64,000 bases of DNA from Anaerolineales bacterium (GTDB lineage Bacteria; Chloroflexota; Anaerolineae; Anaerolineales; Villigracilaceae), in contig JAUQXA010000051.1 of assembly GCA_030834895.1 (NCBI GenBank), positions 1 through 64,000 of the forward strand. The letters run 5' to 3'. Made by a program: the position numbers and the translations under genes. How positions within the stretch are numbered: the stretch's first letter is position 1; each line of letters starts with the position of its first letter. Positions 32,767 to 41,549 of the stretch are shown here, piece by piece. The notes under the pieces were generated by a model. The model had not been told where the DNA came from. It saw only the letters and a program-made list of their open reading frames with translations, and searched no databases.

Positions 32767-33456
32767 ATGTACATTAATTACTTTGCTCTCTCTATCTTTC
32801 TAATACTAATAGCCTTTGCACTTCTTATCAGGTTTCTTTTTTCCAAACGTTATGGGCAGCCTTTAGCAAACAAATTTGTGGCTGGAATTTTTGGAGGAAG
32901 TTTATTAATTGCTTTTGTGTTTTTCAAGGTTGTCTCATGGGATATAGGCGACCAAGCCTTTCCCGCCACAAAATGGCAGCAACACATGAAACTTCAACAA
33001 TCAATTGAACAACTGGAATATCGCCCAGGCTTGGGTCTATATGCAATCCATGGCACAAATGAAGTTCGAGTTACAGCCGAGAATCCTTTTTGCGTGAGCA
33101 ACGGACAACTTGCCAGCCTTGAACCAAGAGAAATACAAATAGCAGATTCAGAATTAAGCGAATTATCTCCACCACCGCAAACGCCAATCCTCCAAATAGA
33201 CTTTATTCTACTATACCCAATAGCCGCAGATGAGATTGGTTTTTCAAGTTTTGCTGTTTTCGAGAACGGGGAAATTTTGTGTACAGAACGCTATATGAGA
33301 GGTGGACTTGGCGGTGGAGTTGCAGTTGGATTTCTTATCTTTATTTACATGGTAGTTTCTGCTTTAGTTTTTGCAGGAAGCCTTATTTTGTTGCTGGTTA
33401 TATCTGTTGTCAGTCTGGAAATTCGCCGGCAGCGAAAGGATGGTAATTCAGCGTAA
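32767..33456 (+). CDS. AT-rich membrane protein of unknown function
   Basis: A 229-residue protein with two hydrophobic helices at the N-terminus (about 5-25 and 35-55) and one long or two short ones near the C-terminus (about 185-222). Between them is an extracytoplasmic region of about 120 residues with no recognised motif. The gene is clearly more AT-rich than its neighbours (many TTT/ATT/AAA codons), which suggests recent acquisition. RBS AGAAATAAAG is weak. No family recognised. Confidence 0.6.
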   Translation: MYINYFALSIFLILIAFALLIRFLFSKRYGQPLANKFVAGIFGGSLLIAFVFFKVVSWDIGDQAFPATKWQQHMKLQQSIEQLEYRPGLGLYAIHGTNEVRVTAENPFCVSNGQLASLEPREIQIADSELSELSPPPQTPILQIDFILLYPIAADEIGFSSFAVFENGEILCTERYMRGGLGGGVAVGFLIFIYMVVSALVFAGSLILLLVISVVSLEIRRQRKDGNSA

Positions 33457-33583
33457 AATGCTTATAGAACCAGCAACCAGCCTCACCCGTTGTCAAGAAG
33501 AAATGCCGAGGCGTGGATCAAAGTGATTAAACGGGATTTGCCCCCAGCGTGCAGCCAGAGTCCTGATCAACCAAATTTTATCC

Positions 33584-33700
33584 GTCATTGCGAGGGCGAT
33601 GTTCTTTCGCCCGAAGCAATCTCCAACATAATGAGGAGATTGCTCACTGGCACTGCGCGCCAGCGCAAGTGTCGTCGCAGAGAACGCTCCTCGCAATGAC
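33584..33700. repeat. Dispersed repeat, family R2 (best-preserved copy)
   Basis: A 117-bp element with perfect 11-bp inverted ends (GTCATTGCGAG at 33584-33594, CTCGCAATGAC at 33690-33700). Internal halves GAAGCAATCTCC and GGAGATTGCTC can also pair. It fills most of the 269-bp gap before pyrB. The short open frame across it (33490-33699) is judged non-coding. Confidence 0.8.
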
Positions 33701-33725
33701 GGCAAAAACCAAAGGAGACTAACTT

Positions 33726-34706
33726 ATGCCAACCCCATCTCTTAATCCCCACCTGCCTTTCGGCGAGAACAAGCAAGCCGACTGGTACGGCAAGGACATT
33801 ATTTCCGTCAAGCAGTTCAGCCGCGATGATCTTGAGTACGTGTTCGGCGTGGCGCACGAGATGCGCGGTATGGTCGAGCGCGTCGGGACGTTCGATTTGC
33901 TGAAAGGAAAGATTCTGGCGAACCTGTTCTATGAACCGTCCACGAGGACTTCGTCGTCGTTCACGGCGGCGATGGAGCGGCTCGGCGGCAGCGTCATCCC
34001 GATCAACGAGGTGAAGTATTCCTCGGTGTCGAAGGGCGAGAGCCTGCCTGATACGATCCGCACGCTGGAATGTTATGCGGACGTGATCGTGCTACGCCAT
34101 CCCGAAACGGGGTCGGCGGCGATTGCGGCGAAGGCGGCGCGGAAACCCGTCATCAACGCGGGCGATGGCGTGGGCGAACATCCGACCCAGGCGCTGCTCG
34201 ACACGTTCACCATCATGGAGGAAATCGGGCGGCTCGACAACCTGACCGTGACCATGCTCGGCGACCTGAAATACGGGCGCACCGTCCATTCGCTGGCGCG
34301 ACTGCTCTCGCAGTTCAGCGGCATCAAGTTGAATTACGTCTCGCCCGACATTTTGAAGATGCCAAAGGAAGTGATGGAGGAAGTGGCGGCGAAGGGTGTG
34401 CCTCAGGCGGAGTTTGCGTCGCTTGAAAAAATCCTGCCTGAAACCGATGTGCTGTACGTGACCCGCGTCCAGAAGGAACGCTTCGAAGACCCCGCCGATT
34501 ATGAAAAGGTCAAGGGCGCGTACGTCATCGACCCCGAAGTGATGAAAGCCGCCAAACAGGAAATGGCGGTCATGCATCCGCTTCCCCGTGTCGGCGAAAT
34601 TTCCCCCGACTTCGATGATGATCCGCGTGCTGCATATTTCCGTCAGATGGAATATGGCTTGTACGTGAGAATGGCGCTACTAGCAATGGTGCTTGGCAAG
34701 GCATAA
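33726..34706 (+). CDS. pyrB: Aspartate carbamoyltransferase catalytic chain PyrB
   Basis: Catalyses carbamoyl-phosphate + aspartate to carbamoyl-aspartate, the committed step of pyrimidine synthesis. The 326 residues contain the carbamoyl-phosphate loop [11 protein letters not shown] near 62-72, [19 protein letters not shown] near 140-158 and [10 protein letters not shown] near 280. The short linker and lack of a pyrI neighbour leave its regulation open. It stands alone, 20 bp after an R2 element, with AAAGGAG before the ATG. No PyrR-type leader was seen. Confidence 0.95.
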   Translation: MPTPSLNPHLPFGENKQADWYGKDIISVKQFSRDDLEYVFGVAHEMRGMVERVGTFDLLKGKILANLFYEPSTRTSSSFTAAMERLGGSVIPINEVKYSSVSKGESLPDTIRTLECYADVIVLRHPETGSAAIAAKAARKPVINAGDGVGEHPTQALLDTFTIMEEIGRLDNLTVTMLGDLKYGRTVHSLARLLSQFSGIKLNYVSPDILKMPKEVMEEVAAKGVPQAEFASLEKILPETDVLYVTRVQKERFEDPADYEKVKGAYVIDPEVMKAAKQEMAVMHPLPRVGEISPDFDDDPRAAYFRQMEYGLYVRMALLAMVLGKA

Positions 34707-34735
34707 CTTTTGGAAGATGCAGGATTATTAAATGA

Positions 34736-34763
34736 CACGACCTCCCAAGCGGGAGGTCGTGTT
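34736..34763. terminator. Hairpin between pyrB and a small membrane gene
   Basis: ACACGACCTCCC and GGGAGGTCGTGT around AAGC. The flanking T-runs are weak (TTTAAT on the minus strand), so a terminator is probable but not certain. Confidence 0.6.
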
Positions 34764-34779
34764 GAGTTATCATACTGGG

Positions 34780-34941
34780 CTACATTCCGATGAGACTGAA
34801 GATGGCGTAGGCGAGTGCCAATACGGGGGCAACGAAGGCCGGGATTAAACCGCCAACAGCGGGAATTACACCCAGACCAACGACCAGGAAAAATAGCCAC
34901 ATACACCAACCAGAAATTGTTTTGGGTGTCGTTATTTTCAT
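34780..34941 (-). CDS. 53-residue membrane protein
   Basis: A small protein with a polar start (MKITTPKTISGW) and two hydrophobic helices separated by a Gly/Pro turn. AAGGAG precedes the ATG at 34941, which supports it as a real gene; the frame also extends 21 codons upstream, but without a ribosome-binding site. Similar tiny Gly-rich two-helix proteins are common and of unknown role. Confidence 0.6.
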   Translation of the reverse strand: MKITTPKTISGWCMWLFFLVVGLGVIPAVGGLIPAFVAPVLALAYAIFSLIGM

Positions 34942-35050
34942 GTCACATTCTCCTTGAAAATTGAATAACAACTGGCCGAATTGCCAGTCTGAATACGATA
35001 ACACTCATCCACATTAAAGGATACGAAAGCCAAACTGGTACAATCAATAA

Positions 35051-36883
35051 ATGTCCACCGTTTCAATCCCCGCAGAATTCACCCTGCACAGAAAAAATTT
35101 ATTCAACCGAACCACAGCCCCCCGCTGGATTGCTTCGCATGTCCGCCCGTACTTGTGGATTGTCCTCATGCTGATCGTCGGGGCGATTGGCAACGCGGCG
35201 CTCGCGGCGTATGTCCCCATGCTGACGGGTGACGCATTCAACGCGATGACCCAGCCCAAGCCTGATACCTCGGTGCTGCTTCCGCTGGCATTGACCATCG
35301 GCATTTCACAGATCATTCGCGGCGTGCTGCAACTGGGACGTAACTTCGGCGCGGAACTGCTGGCGCAAAAAATGGAGCGCGACATCCGTGACGAGTTGTA
35401 CCTGTCCCTGCTGGGCAAGAGCATGACCTTTCACAGCCTGCAACCCGTCGGCGACACGATGGCGCGTTCCACCAACGACGTGCGCGAGGTCAACTACATG
35501 TTCAGCCCTGGCGTCAATCTCGTCGTGGGTTCGTTCATGTTTTTGGTCATGCCCTTCCTCGCTGCGCCGCGCTACCATCCCGCCCTGCTGCTCACGCCGA
35601 CCATTTTTGCGATCATCTATTTCATCGCGCTGGCTCGCTATCTCAAGACGCTTGCGCCCATCACCGACGAAGTCCGCGCCACCTTTGGCGACATGAACAC
35701 GCACCTGTCCGAGTCGCTCGACGGTGTGGAGATCATGAAAGGCTCGGCGCAGGAAGTTGCGGAGGTGGATCGCTTTGTCTCGAACGCGCGGCGCGTGCGT
35801 GACGCCTTCGTGCGGCAGGGCGATCTCGAAGGACGCTACATCGCCATGCTTCTGCTGGGGATGGCTTACGCGGGCGGACTGGTCCACGCCCTTTTGCTTT
35901 TCCGCGCGGGGACGATTGACCTCGGCGCGGTCATCGCGTACTTTGGGCTTTTGCGCCTCCTTGAATTTCCAACCTTCACCTCGACCTGGGCGTACTCCCA
36001 AATCTCTTCGGGACTTTCGAGCGCCCGCCGCATTCTGGAACTCATCAATCGTGAGACGCATCTCGACCAAAACGCGGCTGGACTCACGTCTGCCATGCGC
36101 GGCGAGGTTGAATTCCGTAACGTGTCGTTCAGATACCCTCACCCTAGCCCTCTCCCAGAGGGAGAGGAGACTCGACTCCCTTCCCCCAGAGGGGGAAGGG
36201 TTGGGGATGAGGGTGATTTTGTTGTGCAGGATGTCTCTTTCAAGGTCAAGCAGGGACAAACCGTCGCCATCGTCGGGCAGACAGGCGCGGGCAAGACCTC
36301 CCTCGTCAAGTTGATCAACCGCACGTACGATGTCACTTCGGGACAAGTCCTCGTGGACGGTGTGGATGTCCGCGAGTGGAATCTGGCTTCGCTGCGTTCG
36401 CAAATCTCGATCATCGAGCAGGACATCTTTTTATTCTCGCGCTCGCTCAGTGACAACATCGCCTTTGGAAAACCGAATGCGGATAAGGATGAAATCATCT
36501 CGGCATCGAAAGCGGCACAAGCGGATGATTTCATCCATGACTTCGATCAAGGCTACGATACCGTCGTCGGCGAACGCGGTGTGACCCTCTCAGGCGGACA
36601 ACGCCAGCGCATTGCCCTCGCCCGCGCCTTCCTCACCGACCCGCGCATCCTCGTGCTGGACGACTCCACCTCCGCGATTGACTCCGCCACCGAAGACAAG
36701 ATCCAACGTGCCATTTCCAACGCCGCCCGCGGGCGCACGACCTTCATCATCACGCACCGCCTGTCGCAGATCCGCTGGGCTGATTTGATCATCGTTTTCC
36801 GCAAAGGCAAGATCGCCGCCATCGGCACGCATGATGAGTTGATGAAAACCTCCGAAGCGTATTCGAGGATTTTTAGGGAATAA
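35051..36883 (+). CDS. ABC exporter half-transporter, subunit 1 (degenerate ATP site), with in-frame repeat
   Basis: A 610-residue half transporter: six membrane helices in residues about 35-330 and a nucleotide-binding domain from about 350. Walker A is VGQTGAGKTSL, signature LSGGQRQRIALAR, Walker B ILVLDDSTSAID. The residue after Walker B is Asp, not the catalytic Glu, as in the degenerate subunit of heterodimeric exporters. Between RNVSFRYP and VVQDVSFK lie about 27 extra residues (about 363-388) encoded by the repeat at 36136-36215. Its partner is the next gene, 128 bp downstream. It is probably a multidrug or lipid exporter; the substrate is unknown. Confidence 0.9.
   Translation: MSTVSIPAEFTLHRKNLFNRTTAPRWIASHVRPYLWIVLMLIVGAIGNAALAAYVPMLTGDAFNAMTQPKPDTSVLLPLALTIGISQIIRGVLQLGRNFGAELLAQKMERDIRDELYLSLLGKSMTFHSLQPVGDTMARSTNDVREVNYMFSPGVNLVVGSFMFLVMPFLAAPRYHPALLLTPTIFAIIYFIALARYLKTLAPITDEVRATFGDMNTHLSESLDGVEIMKGSAQEVAEVDRFVSNARRVRDAFVRQGDLEGRYIAMLLLGMAYAGGLVHALLLFRAGTIDLGAVIAYFGLLRLLEFPTFTSTWAYSQISSGLSSARRILELINRETHLDQNAAGLTSAMRGEVEFRNVSFRYPHPSPLPEGEETRLPSPRGGRVGDEGDFVVQDVSFKVKQGQTVAIVGQTGAGKTSLVKLINRTYDVTSGQVLVDGVDVREWNLASLRSQISIIEQDIFLFSRSLSDNIAFGKPNADKDEIISASKAAQADDFIHDFDQGYDTVVGERGVTLSGGQRQRIALARAFLTDPRILVLDDSTSAIDSATEDKIQRAISNAARGRTTFIITHRLSQIRWADLIIVFRKGKIAAIGTHDELMKTSEAYSRIFRE
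36136..36215. repeat. In-frame repeat in the ABC transporter NBD
   Basis: Two adjacent GC-rich palindromes: CCCTCTCCC-AGA-GGGAGAGG and CCCTTCCCCC-AGA-GGGGGAAGGG. They are framed by CCCTCACCCTAG at the left and GGGGATGAGGG at the right. It encodes a Pro/Glu/Arg/Gly-rich peptide with no family counterpart at this position in ABC domains. Confidence 0.85.
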
Positions 36884-36891
36884 CCTTTTTT

Positions 36892-36980
36892 GCACCGCGA
36901 AGAGCGCGAAGGTCGCCAAGAAAACCTTTAAGCTTTTAAACCTTAAGCCTTTTCTTCGCGTTCTTTGCGTGCTTCGCGGT
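36892..36980. repeat. Dispersed repeat, family R4, between the two ABC genes
   Basis: Inverted ends ACCGCGAAG (36894-36902) and CTTCGCGGT (36972-36980), with inner halves AAAACCTTTAAGCTT and TTAAGCCTTTTC. It is the longest R4 copy and lies within an operon. Confidence 0.75.
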
Positions 36981-37011
36981 AAAACAGATCTTTAGTAAAT
37001 CGGAAACAACT

Positions 37012-38832
37012 ATGGGCTTCTTCGCTGGACTTAACGACGAAAAATACGACCGTCAATACTCCGACCGTGACCTGACGCGGCGGATTTTGGAATTCTTCAC
37101 AACGCAGGTGAGAGAACTTATTTTCGCCTCCGTCATTGTCCTCATCCTTGCCTTCATCGGCGCGGCGCTGCCTGTGGTGGTCAGCCGCATGGTGGATTTG
37201 CTCGGTGAAAAACCATCCCTGCAAGAAATTGCCATTGTGGGCGGAATCCTGATGGGGGTGGGCGTTGCCTTGTGGGGACTGAACTGGCTGAGGCGGAGTC
37301 TCATCGTCCGCGCGGTGGGCGACGTGGTCCTCGACCTGCGCGCCCGCGCCTTCCGCGCCGCCGCCGAGCATGACCTGTCGTTCTACGACCAATTCTCGTC
37401 GGGGAGAATCGTCTCGCGCATCACGTCAGACACCAACGAGTTCGGTCAGCTCATCGTCATCGTCACCGACGTGGTTTCGCAGATGGTGCAAGCTCTGATT
37501 CTCGGCGTGGTCTTGTTCCGCACCGACTGGAAACTCTCGCTCTTGCTGCTGGCGTTCATGCCCGTCATCTTCGCCGTCGCGGCGGGATTCCGCGCGCTGG
37601 CTCGGCAAGTGACCAAACGCGGGATGAAAGCCATGTCCGACGTCAACGCCGCGATCAAGGAGACCATCAGCGGCATCTCGATTGCGAAGAACTTTCGGCA
37701 GGAGGAGAGCATCTTCCTCTCGTTCGACGAGTCGAACCAGCAGTCGTACAGGGTCAACATTCGGCGCGGGTTCGTGCTCTCGCTGGTCTTCCCCACGCTC
37801 AACGCGCTGTCGGGGATTTTCGTTGGCATCCTCATCTACGTCGGCGGGATGAGCGCCGAGCAGGGACTGGTCAGCATCGGCGCGTGGTATCTCTTCATCA
37901 TGAGCCTCGACCAGTTCTTCTTCCCCGTCCTCAACCTGACTTCGTTCTGGGCGCAGATTCAGGGCGGGCTTTCGGCGGCGGAGCGCGTCTTTGCGTTGAT
38001 CGACGCCGACCCGAACGTGATCCAGACCGAAAGGCTGGACGTTCCCCGCTTGAAGGGCGAAGTGCGCTTCGAGGATTTCGACTTCCACTACACCGACAAC
38101 GAGCCGATTCTGCGCGGCTTCAATCTGAGCATCCAGCCTGGGGAGACCCTCGCTTTGGTCGGACACACAGGCGCGGGCAAGTCGTCCATTGCCAAGCTGA
38201 TCGCGAGATTCTATGAATTCCAGGGCGGACGACTGCTCATCGACGGGCGCGACATCCGCACCTTTGACCTGATCCAATACCGCCGCCAACTGGGAATTGT
38301 TTCGCAAGTCCCGTTCCTTTTCTCAGGGACGGTTGCGGACAACATCCGCTACGCCATGCCTGGCGTGCCCGAAGCCGAGATGTTGAAACTGGCGCGGAAG
38401 ATCGGCGACGGCGAATGGCTTGAGACCCTGCCCGACGGCTTGCACACTAGCGTGGGCGAGCGCGGCAACCGCCTCTCAATGGGACAACGTCAACTGGTGG
38501 CATTGATGCGCGTGCTGGTGCAAAACCCCGCCATCTTCATCCTCGACGAAGCCACCGCCAGCATTGACCCGTTCACCGAGTGGCAAATTCAGCAGGCGTT
38601 AAACCTGATCCTGAAAAACACCACCAGCATCCTCATCGCGCATCGCCTGTCCACCGTGAAGGCAGCGGACAGAATCGTCGTCATGCAAAAAGGCGCCATC
38701 ATTGAGCAGGGCAGTCACGATGGGCTGTTGAGTCAAAACGGTCACTATGCCGAGTTATACAATACGTATTTCAGGCATCAGAGTTTGTCGTATGTGGAGG
38801 AGGGGAGGAAAAGGATGAAGGGTGAAGGATGA
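37012..38832 (+). CDS. ABC exporter half-transporter, subunit 2 (canonical Walker B)
   Basis: A 606-residue half transporter with six helices (about 40-320) and an NBD with Walker A VGHTGAGKSSI near 382, Walker B IFILDEATASID with the catalytic Glu, and a non-canonical signature LSMGQRQLVALMR. In heterodimeric exporters the signature of one subunit faces the Walker motifs of the other. The LSMGQ here and the Asp in subunit 1 therefore fall in the same composite site. The pair should form one exporter with one working ATP site. Confidence 0.93.
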   Translation: MGFFAGLNDEKYDRQYSDRDLTRRILEFFTTQVRELIFASVIVLILAFIGAALPVVVSRMVDLLGEKPSLQEIAIVGGILMGVGVALWGLNWLRRSLIVRAVGDVVLDLRARAFRAAAEHDLSFYDQFSSGRIVSRITSDTNEFGQLIVIVTDVVSQMVQALILGVVLFRTDWKLSLLLLAFMPVIFAVAAGFRALARQVTKRGMKAMSDVNAAIKETISGISIAKNFRQEESIFLSFDESNQQSYRVNIRRGFVLSLVFPTLNALSGIFVGILIYVGGMSAEQGLVSIGAWYLFIMSLDQFFFPVLNLTSFWAQIQGGLSAAERVFALIDADPNVIQTERLDVPRLKGEVRFEDFDFHYTDNEPILRGFNLSIQPGETLALVGHTGAGKSSIAKLIARFYEFQGGRLLIDGRDIRTFDLIQYRRQLGIVSQVPFLFSGTVADNIRYAMPGVPEAEMLKLARKIGDGEWLETLPDGLHTSVGERGNRLSMGQRQLVALMRVLVQNPAIFILDEATASIDPFTEWQIQQALNLILKNTTSILIAHRLSTVKAADRIVVMQKGAIIEQGSHDGLLSQNGHYAELYNTYFRHQSLSYVEEGRKRMKGEG

Positions 38833-38837
38833 CGCTA

Positions 38838-38873
38838 TTCAAAAAATCCACTTCTGTGACGTATAATAGAAGT
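38838..38873 (+). promoter_or_regulatory. Putative promoter and operator of the restriction-modification module
   Basis: TATAAT at 38862-38867 with a poor -35 (TTCAAA, 38838-38843). ACTTCT (38850-38855) and AGAAGT (38868-38873) form an inverted repeat that brackets the -10. This could be an operator for methylase autoregulation or a controller, but no C-protein gene is present. Confidence 0.4.
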
Positions 38874-38908
38874 AGCACGGAAATTCTAATTATCAGAATG
38901 GCAAAACT

Positions 38909-40084
38909 ATGGAATTTGTAACTACTCAATTAACGGTATCAGAATATTTTGCAGGAATTGGACTTGTGCGAATGGGCTTACAGCCTTATGGTTGGAAAGT
39001 CGTTTTTGCCAACGATTTTGCGCCCAAGAAATTTGAGATGTATCAAGATTTTTTCCCCGATGCAAAAGACCACTATAAGATTGATGATATTTTCAAACTT
39101 AATCCTGCTGAAATTCCTACGACAACTTTAGCAACTTGTTCTTTCCCTTGCGTAGACCTCTCTTTAGCAGGAAATATGCACGGCATCATTAACGGCATTC
39201 ATTCAAGCGCGTTTTGGGGATTTATCAACATACTAAAAGCGCAAGGCGACTCTGCGCCGCCTTTGGTTATGGTTGAGAATGTACCTGGTTGGCTTCATTC
39301 CAATAACGGGAAAGATTTTAGAGTAACCGTTCAGGCGTTAAATGAGTTAGGTTATTTTTGCGACGTTTTTGTCTTAGACGCCTTACGATTTACACCGCAA
39401 AGTCGTTTGCGCGTCTTTTTGATTGGCTCAAAACTCGTTACTACACCAACATTACCTGATTTAATCCTAAAACGTTCAAAATCATTGTTGTCAGAACAGC
39501 TAAAGAAAAGCATTGACGCCAATCGAGATTTACATTGGTTTTATAACGAACTCCCCGAACCGCCGCCAGTAAATAAATCAGGCTTATCAAACATCGTTGA
39601 AAGTTTGGATGATTCGAATAAACTTTGGTGGTCACAAGATGAAGTAAATCGGCATCTTGAAATGATGGTTGATGTACATAGAGAGAGAGTTGAAAAACTA
39701 AAATCTAAAGATGAAATTTCATTTAGAACTTTTTACCGTAGAATTCGGGAAGGTACACAAAGAGCAGAAGTTAGAGACGATGATTTATCAGGTTGTTTGC
39801 GTACTGCGATTGGTGGAAGTGGAAAGCAATTCTTAATAGAAATGGGCGCAGGTCATCTAAAAATGCGAGCAATGACTCCGCGAGAATACGCTCGTTTACA
39901 AGGCGTTCCAGATAGTTATAACATTTCCATAAATGGCGTTCAAGCACTTACAGGTTTTGGAGACGCTGTTTGTGTTCCTGCTATCTCTTGGATTGCCGAA
40001 AATGTCTTGAATCCGCTGGCAGAAAAAGTGCTCTTGCATCCAGTTGGGTTTTTATTACATGAGCGACAATCTCAAACCCGCTGA
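38909..40084 (+). CDS. DNA (cytosine-5-)-methyltransferase
   Basis: A 391-residue C5-type methylase. Motif I is VSEYFAGIGLVRMG near 10-23, motif IV SFPCVDLSLAG near 76-86 with the catalytic Cys, motif VI VENVPGW near 119, motif VIII QSRLRVFLIG near 161, and motifs IX-X in the C-terminal REYARLQGVPDSY and GFGDAVCVPA. The variable target-recognition region lies between about residues 185 and 320. AT-rich codon use contrasts with the ABC genes upstream. It overlaps vsr by 26 bp, forming a three-gene module. Confidence 0.94.
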   Translation: MEFVTTQLTVSEYFAGIGLVRMGLQPYGWKVVFANDFAPKKFEMYQDFFPDAKDHYKIDDIFKLNPAEIPTTTLATCSFPCVDLSLAGNMHGIINGIHSSAFWGFINILKAQGDSAPPLVMVENVPGWLHSNNGKDFRVTVQALNELGYFCDVFVLDALRFTPQSRLRVFLIGSKLVTTPTLPDLILKRSKSLLSEQLKKSIDANRDLHWFYNELPEPPPVNKSGLSNIVESLDDSNKLWWSQDEVNRHLEMMVDVHRERVEKLKSKDEISFRTFYRRIREGTQRAEVRDDDLSGCLRTAIGGSGKQFLIEMGAGHLKMRAMTPREYARLQGVPDSYNISINGVQALTGFGDAVCVPAISWIAENVLNPLAEKVLLHPVGFLLHERQSQTR

Positions 40085-40481
40085 TAGAAAACGGACAATG
40101 CAAGCCGTTAAAAGCAAAGGCACAAGGCTTGAAAAACGGCTTTCTGCCACGCTTGCGGGAATGGGAATCAGCGGATGGAAAAAGAATGTCAAAAACATTA
40201 TAGGTAAACCCGATATAGCATTTCTTAATCAGAAAATTGCTATTTTCGTTGATGGGTGTTTCTGGCATGGGTGTTCACATTGCCGCCGAAAATTACCTGA
40301 AACAAATCGCATGTATTGGGAAAGAAAGATTAAGCGTAATGTTGAGTTAGCAAAGCTCTACAATAAGCAATTAAGGCAAGATGGCTGGACAGTCATAAGA
40401 ATCTGGGAACATGATTTAGCCGATACGACAAAACTGAAGTCTCGCATGAAGGAGTTGAAAAGTGGAAAATCTAAAAAATGA
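40059..40481 (+). CDS. vsr: Very short patch repair endonuclease Vsr
   Basis: A 140-residue endonuclease that nicks at T:G mismatches made by deamination of 5-methylcytosine. Family landmarks are RKRTMQAVKSKGTRLEK near 10-26, GKPDIAFLNQKIAIFVDGCF near 49-68 (catalytic Asp and core strands), WHGCSHC (zinc/His motif) and WTVIRIWEHDL near the end. It begins inside the methylase gene, which fits translational coupling. It protects the host from mutation at sites methylated by the partner enzyme. Confidence 0.95.
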   Translation: MSDNLKPADRKRTMQAVKSKGTRLEKRLSATLAGMGISGWKKNVKNIIGKPDIAFLNQKIAIFVDGCFWHGCSHCRRKLPETNRMYWERKIKRNVELAKLYNKQLRQDGWTVIRIWEHDLADTTKLKSRMKELKSGKSKK

Positions 40482-41394
40482 AAGTTATGAAATTTTAGCG
40501 GCATGGCTTCAATCATGCACGCGGAATAATAAAATCTCCCGTAATACAGTTGCGATGGGTATTGTTGTATTTGATCATTTGAAAAGGAATAGCCCAATTT
40601 CACGAGATAATGCTATCTCACAAGGTGGTGAAGTTAGCGGGGCGCGTTCAGGTCTTGGCAGGATACTCGAATCATACGGGATTCCAAGTAGTTACTTGAA
40701 AGAAATTACAACTCGACAAGGGCATCAAGATGGTCAGAGACTTTTTGAAATGTTTGAATGGGGTAACAAGTTTGCGCGATTGACCAATCAAGAGCGGGAT
40801 TTAATACTGCTTGAACTTATTGGCGTTTTGCGTAACCTTGCCAATGATTGGCTAAAACGCCAAAATCTAAAATTAGATATTGACCGACGCCAAGCTCCTG
40901 CAACATGGGTAAACGTAATTGTAGAAAATGCGAAAGGGCGTTCAGGTGGAATTGTTGAACAACAACTTGTCGGGGCAAAATTGGCAAGACGATTCCAAGG
41001 CGTCGATATTCCAAACCATCCCGCTCACGCTGCCGATAGACAAACCGACAGAATGGGCGATTTTACAATTTCAAATTTGGTTTATCACGTCACTGCCGCG
41101 CCATCAAGAAACGTTTTGCAGAAATGCGCCGATAATTTGAAGGCTGGATTCCACCCAATTCTATTGATTCCGCGTGAACAAGAAAATAAAGTTCGAGTGC
41201 TTGCCCAAGACGAGGGAATTGACCAACAACTGACAATTATCTCGATTGAAAGTTTTATTGCTCTGAATATCATCGAAATGGCAACCGATGAAAATAGGGA
41301 TTTTTTTAGCGTTTTGAAGGAAATTGTAGAGATTTATAACGCCCGATTATTAGCTGTTGAAACTGACTTATCTTTGCAAATCGAAGTTCGCTAA
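40462..41394 (+). CDS. DUF4928-like protein, putative restriction endonuclease of the module
   Basis: A 310-residue protein starting at GTG 40462 behind AAGGAG, overlapping vsr by 20 bp. Residues about 160-240 hold the best candidate core: SGGIVEQQLVGAKLARRF, then DRMGDFTISNLVYHVTAAPS and HPILLIPREQE. This alternation of an acidic GDF, a beta strand and another strand is compatible with a diverged PD-(D/E)XK-like nuclease, but the usual E-x-K is not evident. I assign it to the DUF4928 group from memory and from its place after a C5 methylase and Vsr. Nuclease activity is inferred, not shown. Confidence 0.6.
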   Translation: MENLKNESYEILAAWLQSCTRNNKISRNTVAMGIVVFDHLKRNSPISRDNAISQGGEVSGARSGLGRILESYGIPSSYLKEITTRQGHQDGQRLFEMFEWGNKFARLTNQERDLILLELIGVLRNLANDWLKRQNLKLDIDRRQAPATWVNVIVENAKGRSGGIVEQQLVGAKLARRFQGVDIPNHPAHAADRQTDRMGDFTISNLVYHVTAAPSRNVLQKCADNLKAGFHPILLIPREQENKVRVLAQDEGIDQQLTIISIESFIALNIIEMATDENRDFFSVLKEIVEIYNARLLAVETDLSLQIEVR

Positions 41395-41435
41395 AAAACA
41401 AGAGCGTTCCGACATAAAACATAGTTTAGTTCCAA

Positions 41436-41498
41436 GCAGAGTCCACGCCTGCCCAGGGTTGGTTGTCGAGCCTGTCGAGATACACAGTCCGCTGGCGG
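41436..41498. repeat. R5 direct repeat, left copy
   Basis: Contains GCAGAGTCCACGCCTGCCC, AGGGTTGGTTGTCGA and CAGTCCGCTGGCGG, which recur in the same order at 42516-42588. The pair brackets the alpha/beta hydrolase gene. Confidence 0.8.
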
Positions 41499-41549
41499 GA
41501 GTAGGGAGGGTGGGGTTGTTAGAAATTGTTGCTGAAATAAGGATAAAAG

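Noticed and set aside
33490..33699. 70-codon frames on both strands before pyrB
   Set aside because: They lie almost entirely within an R2 inverted-repeat element.
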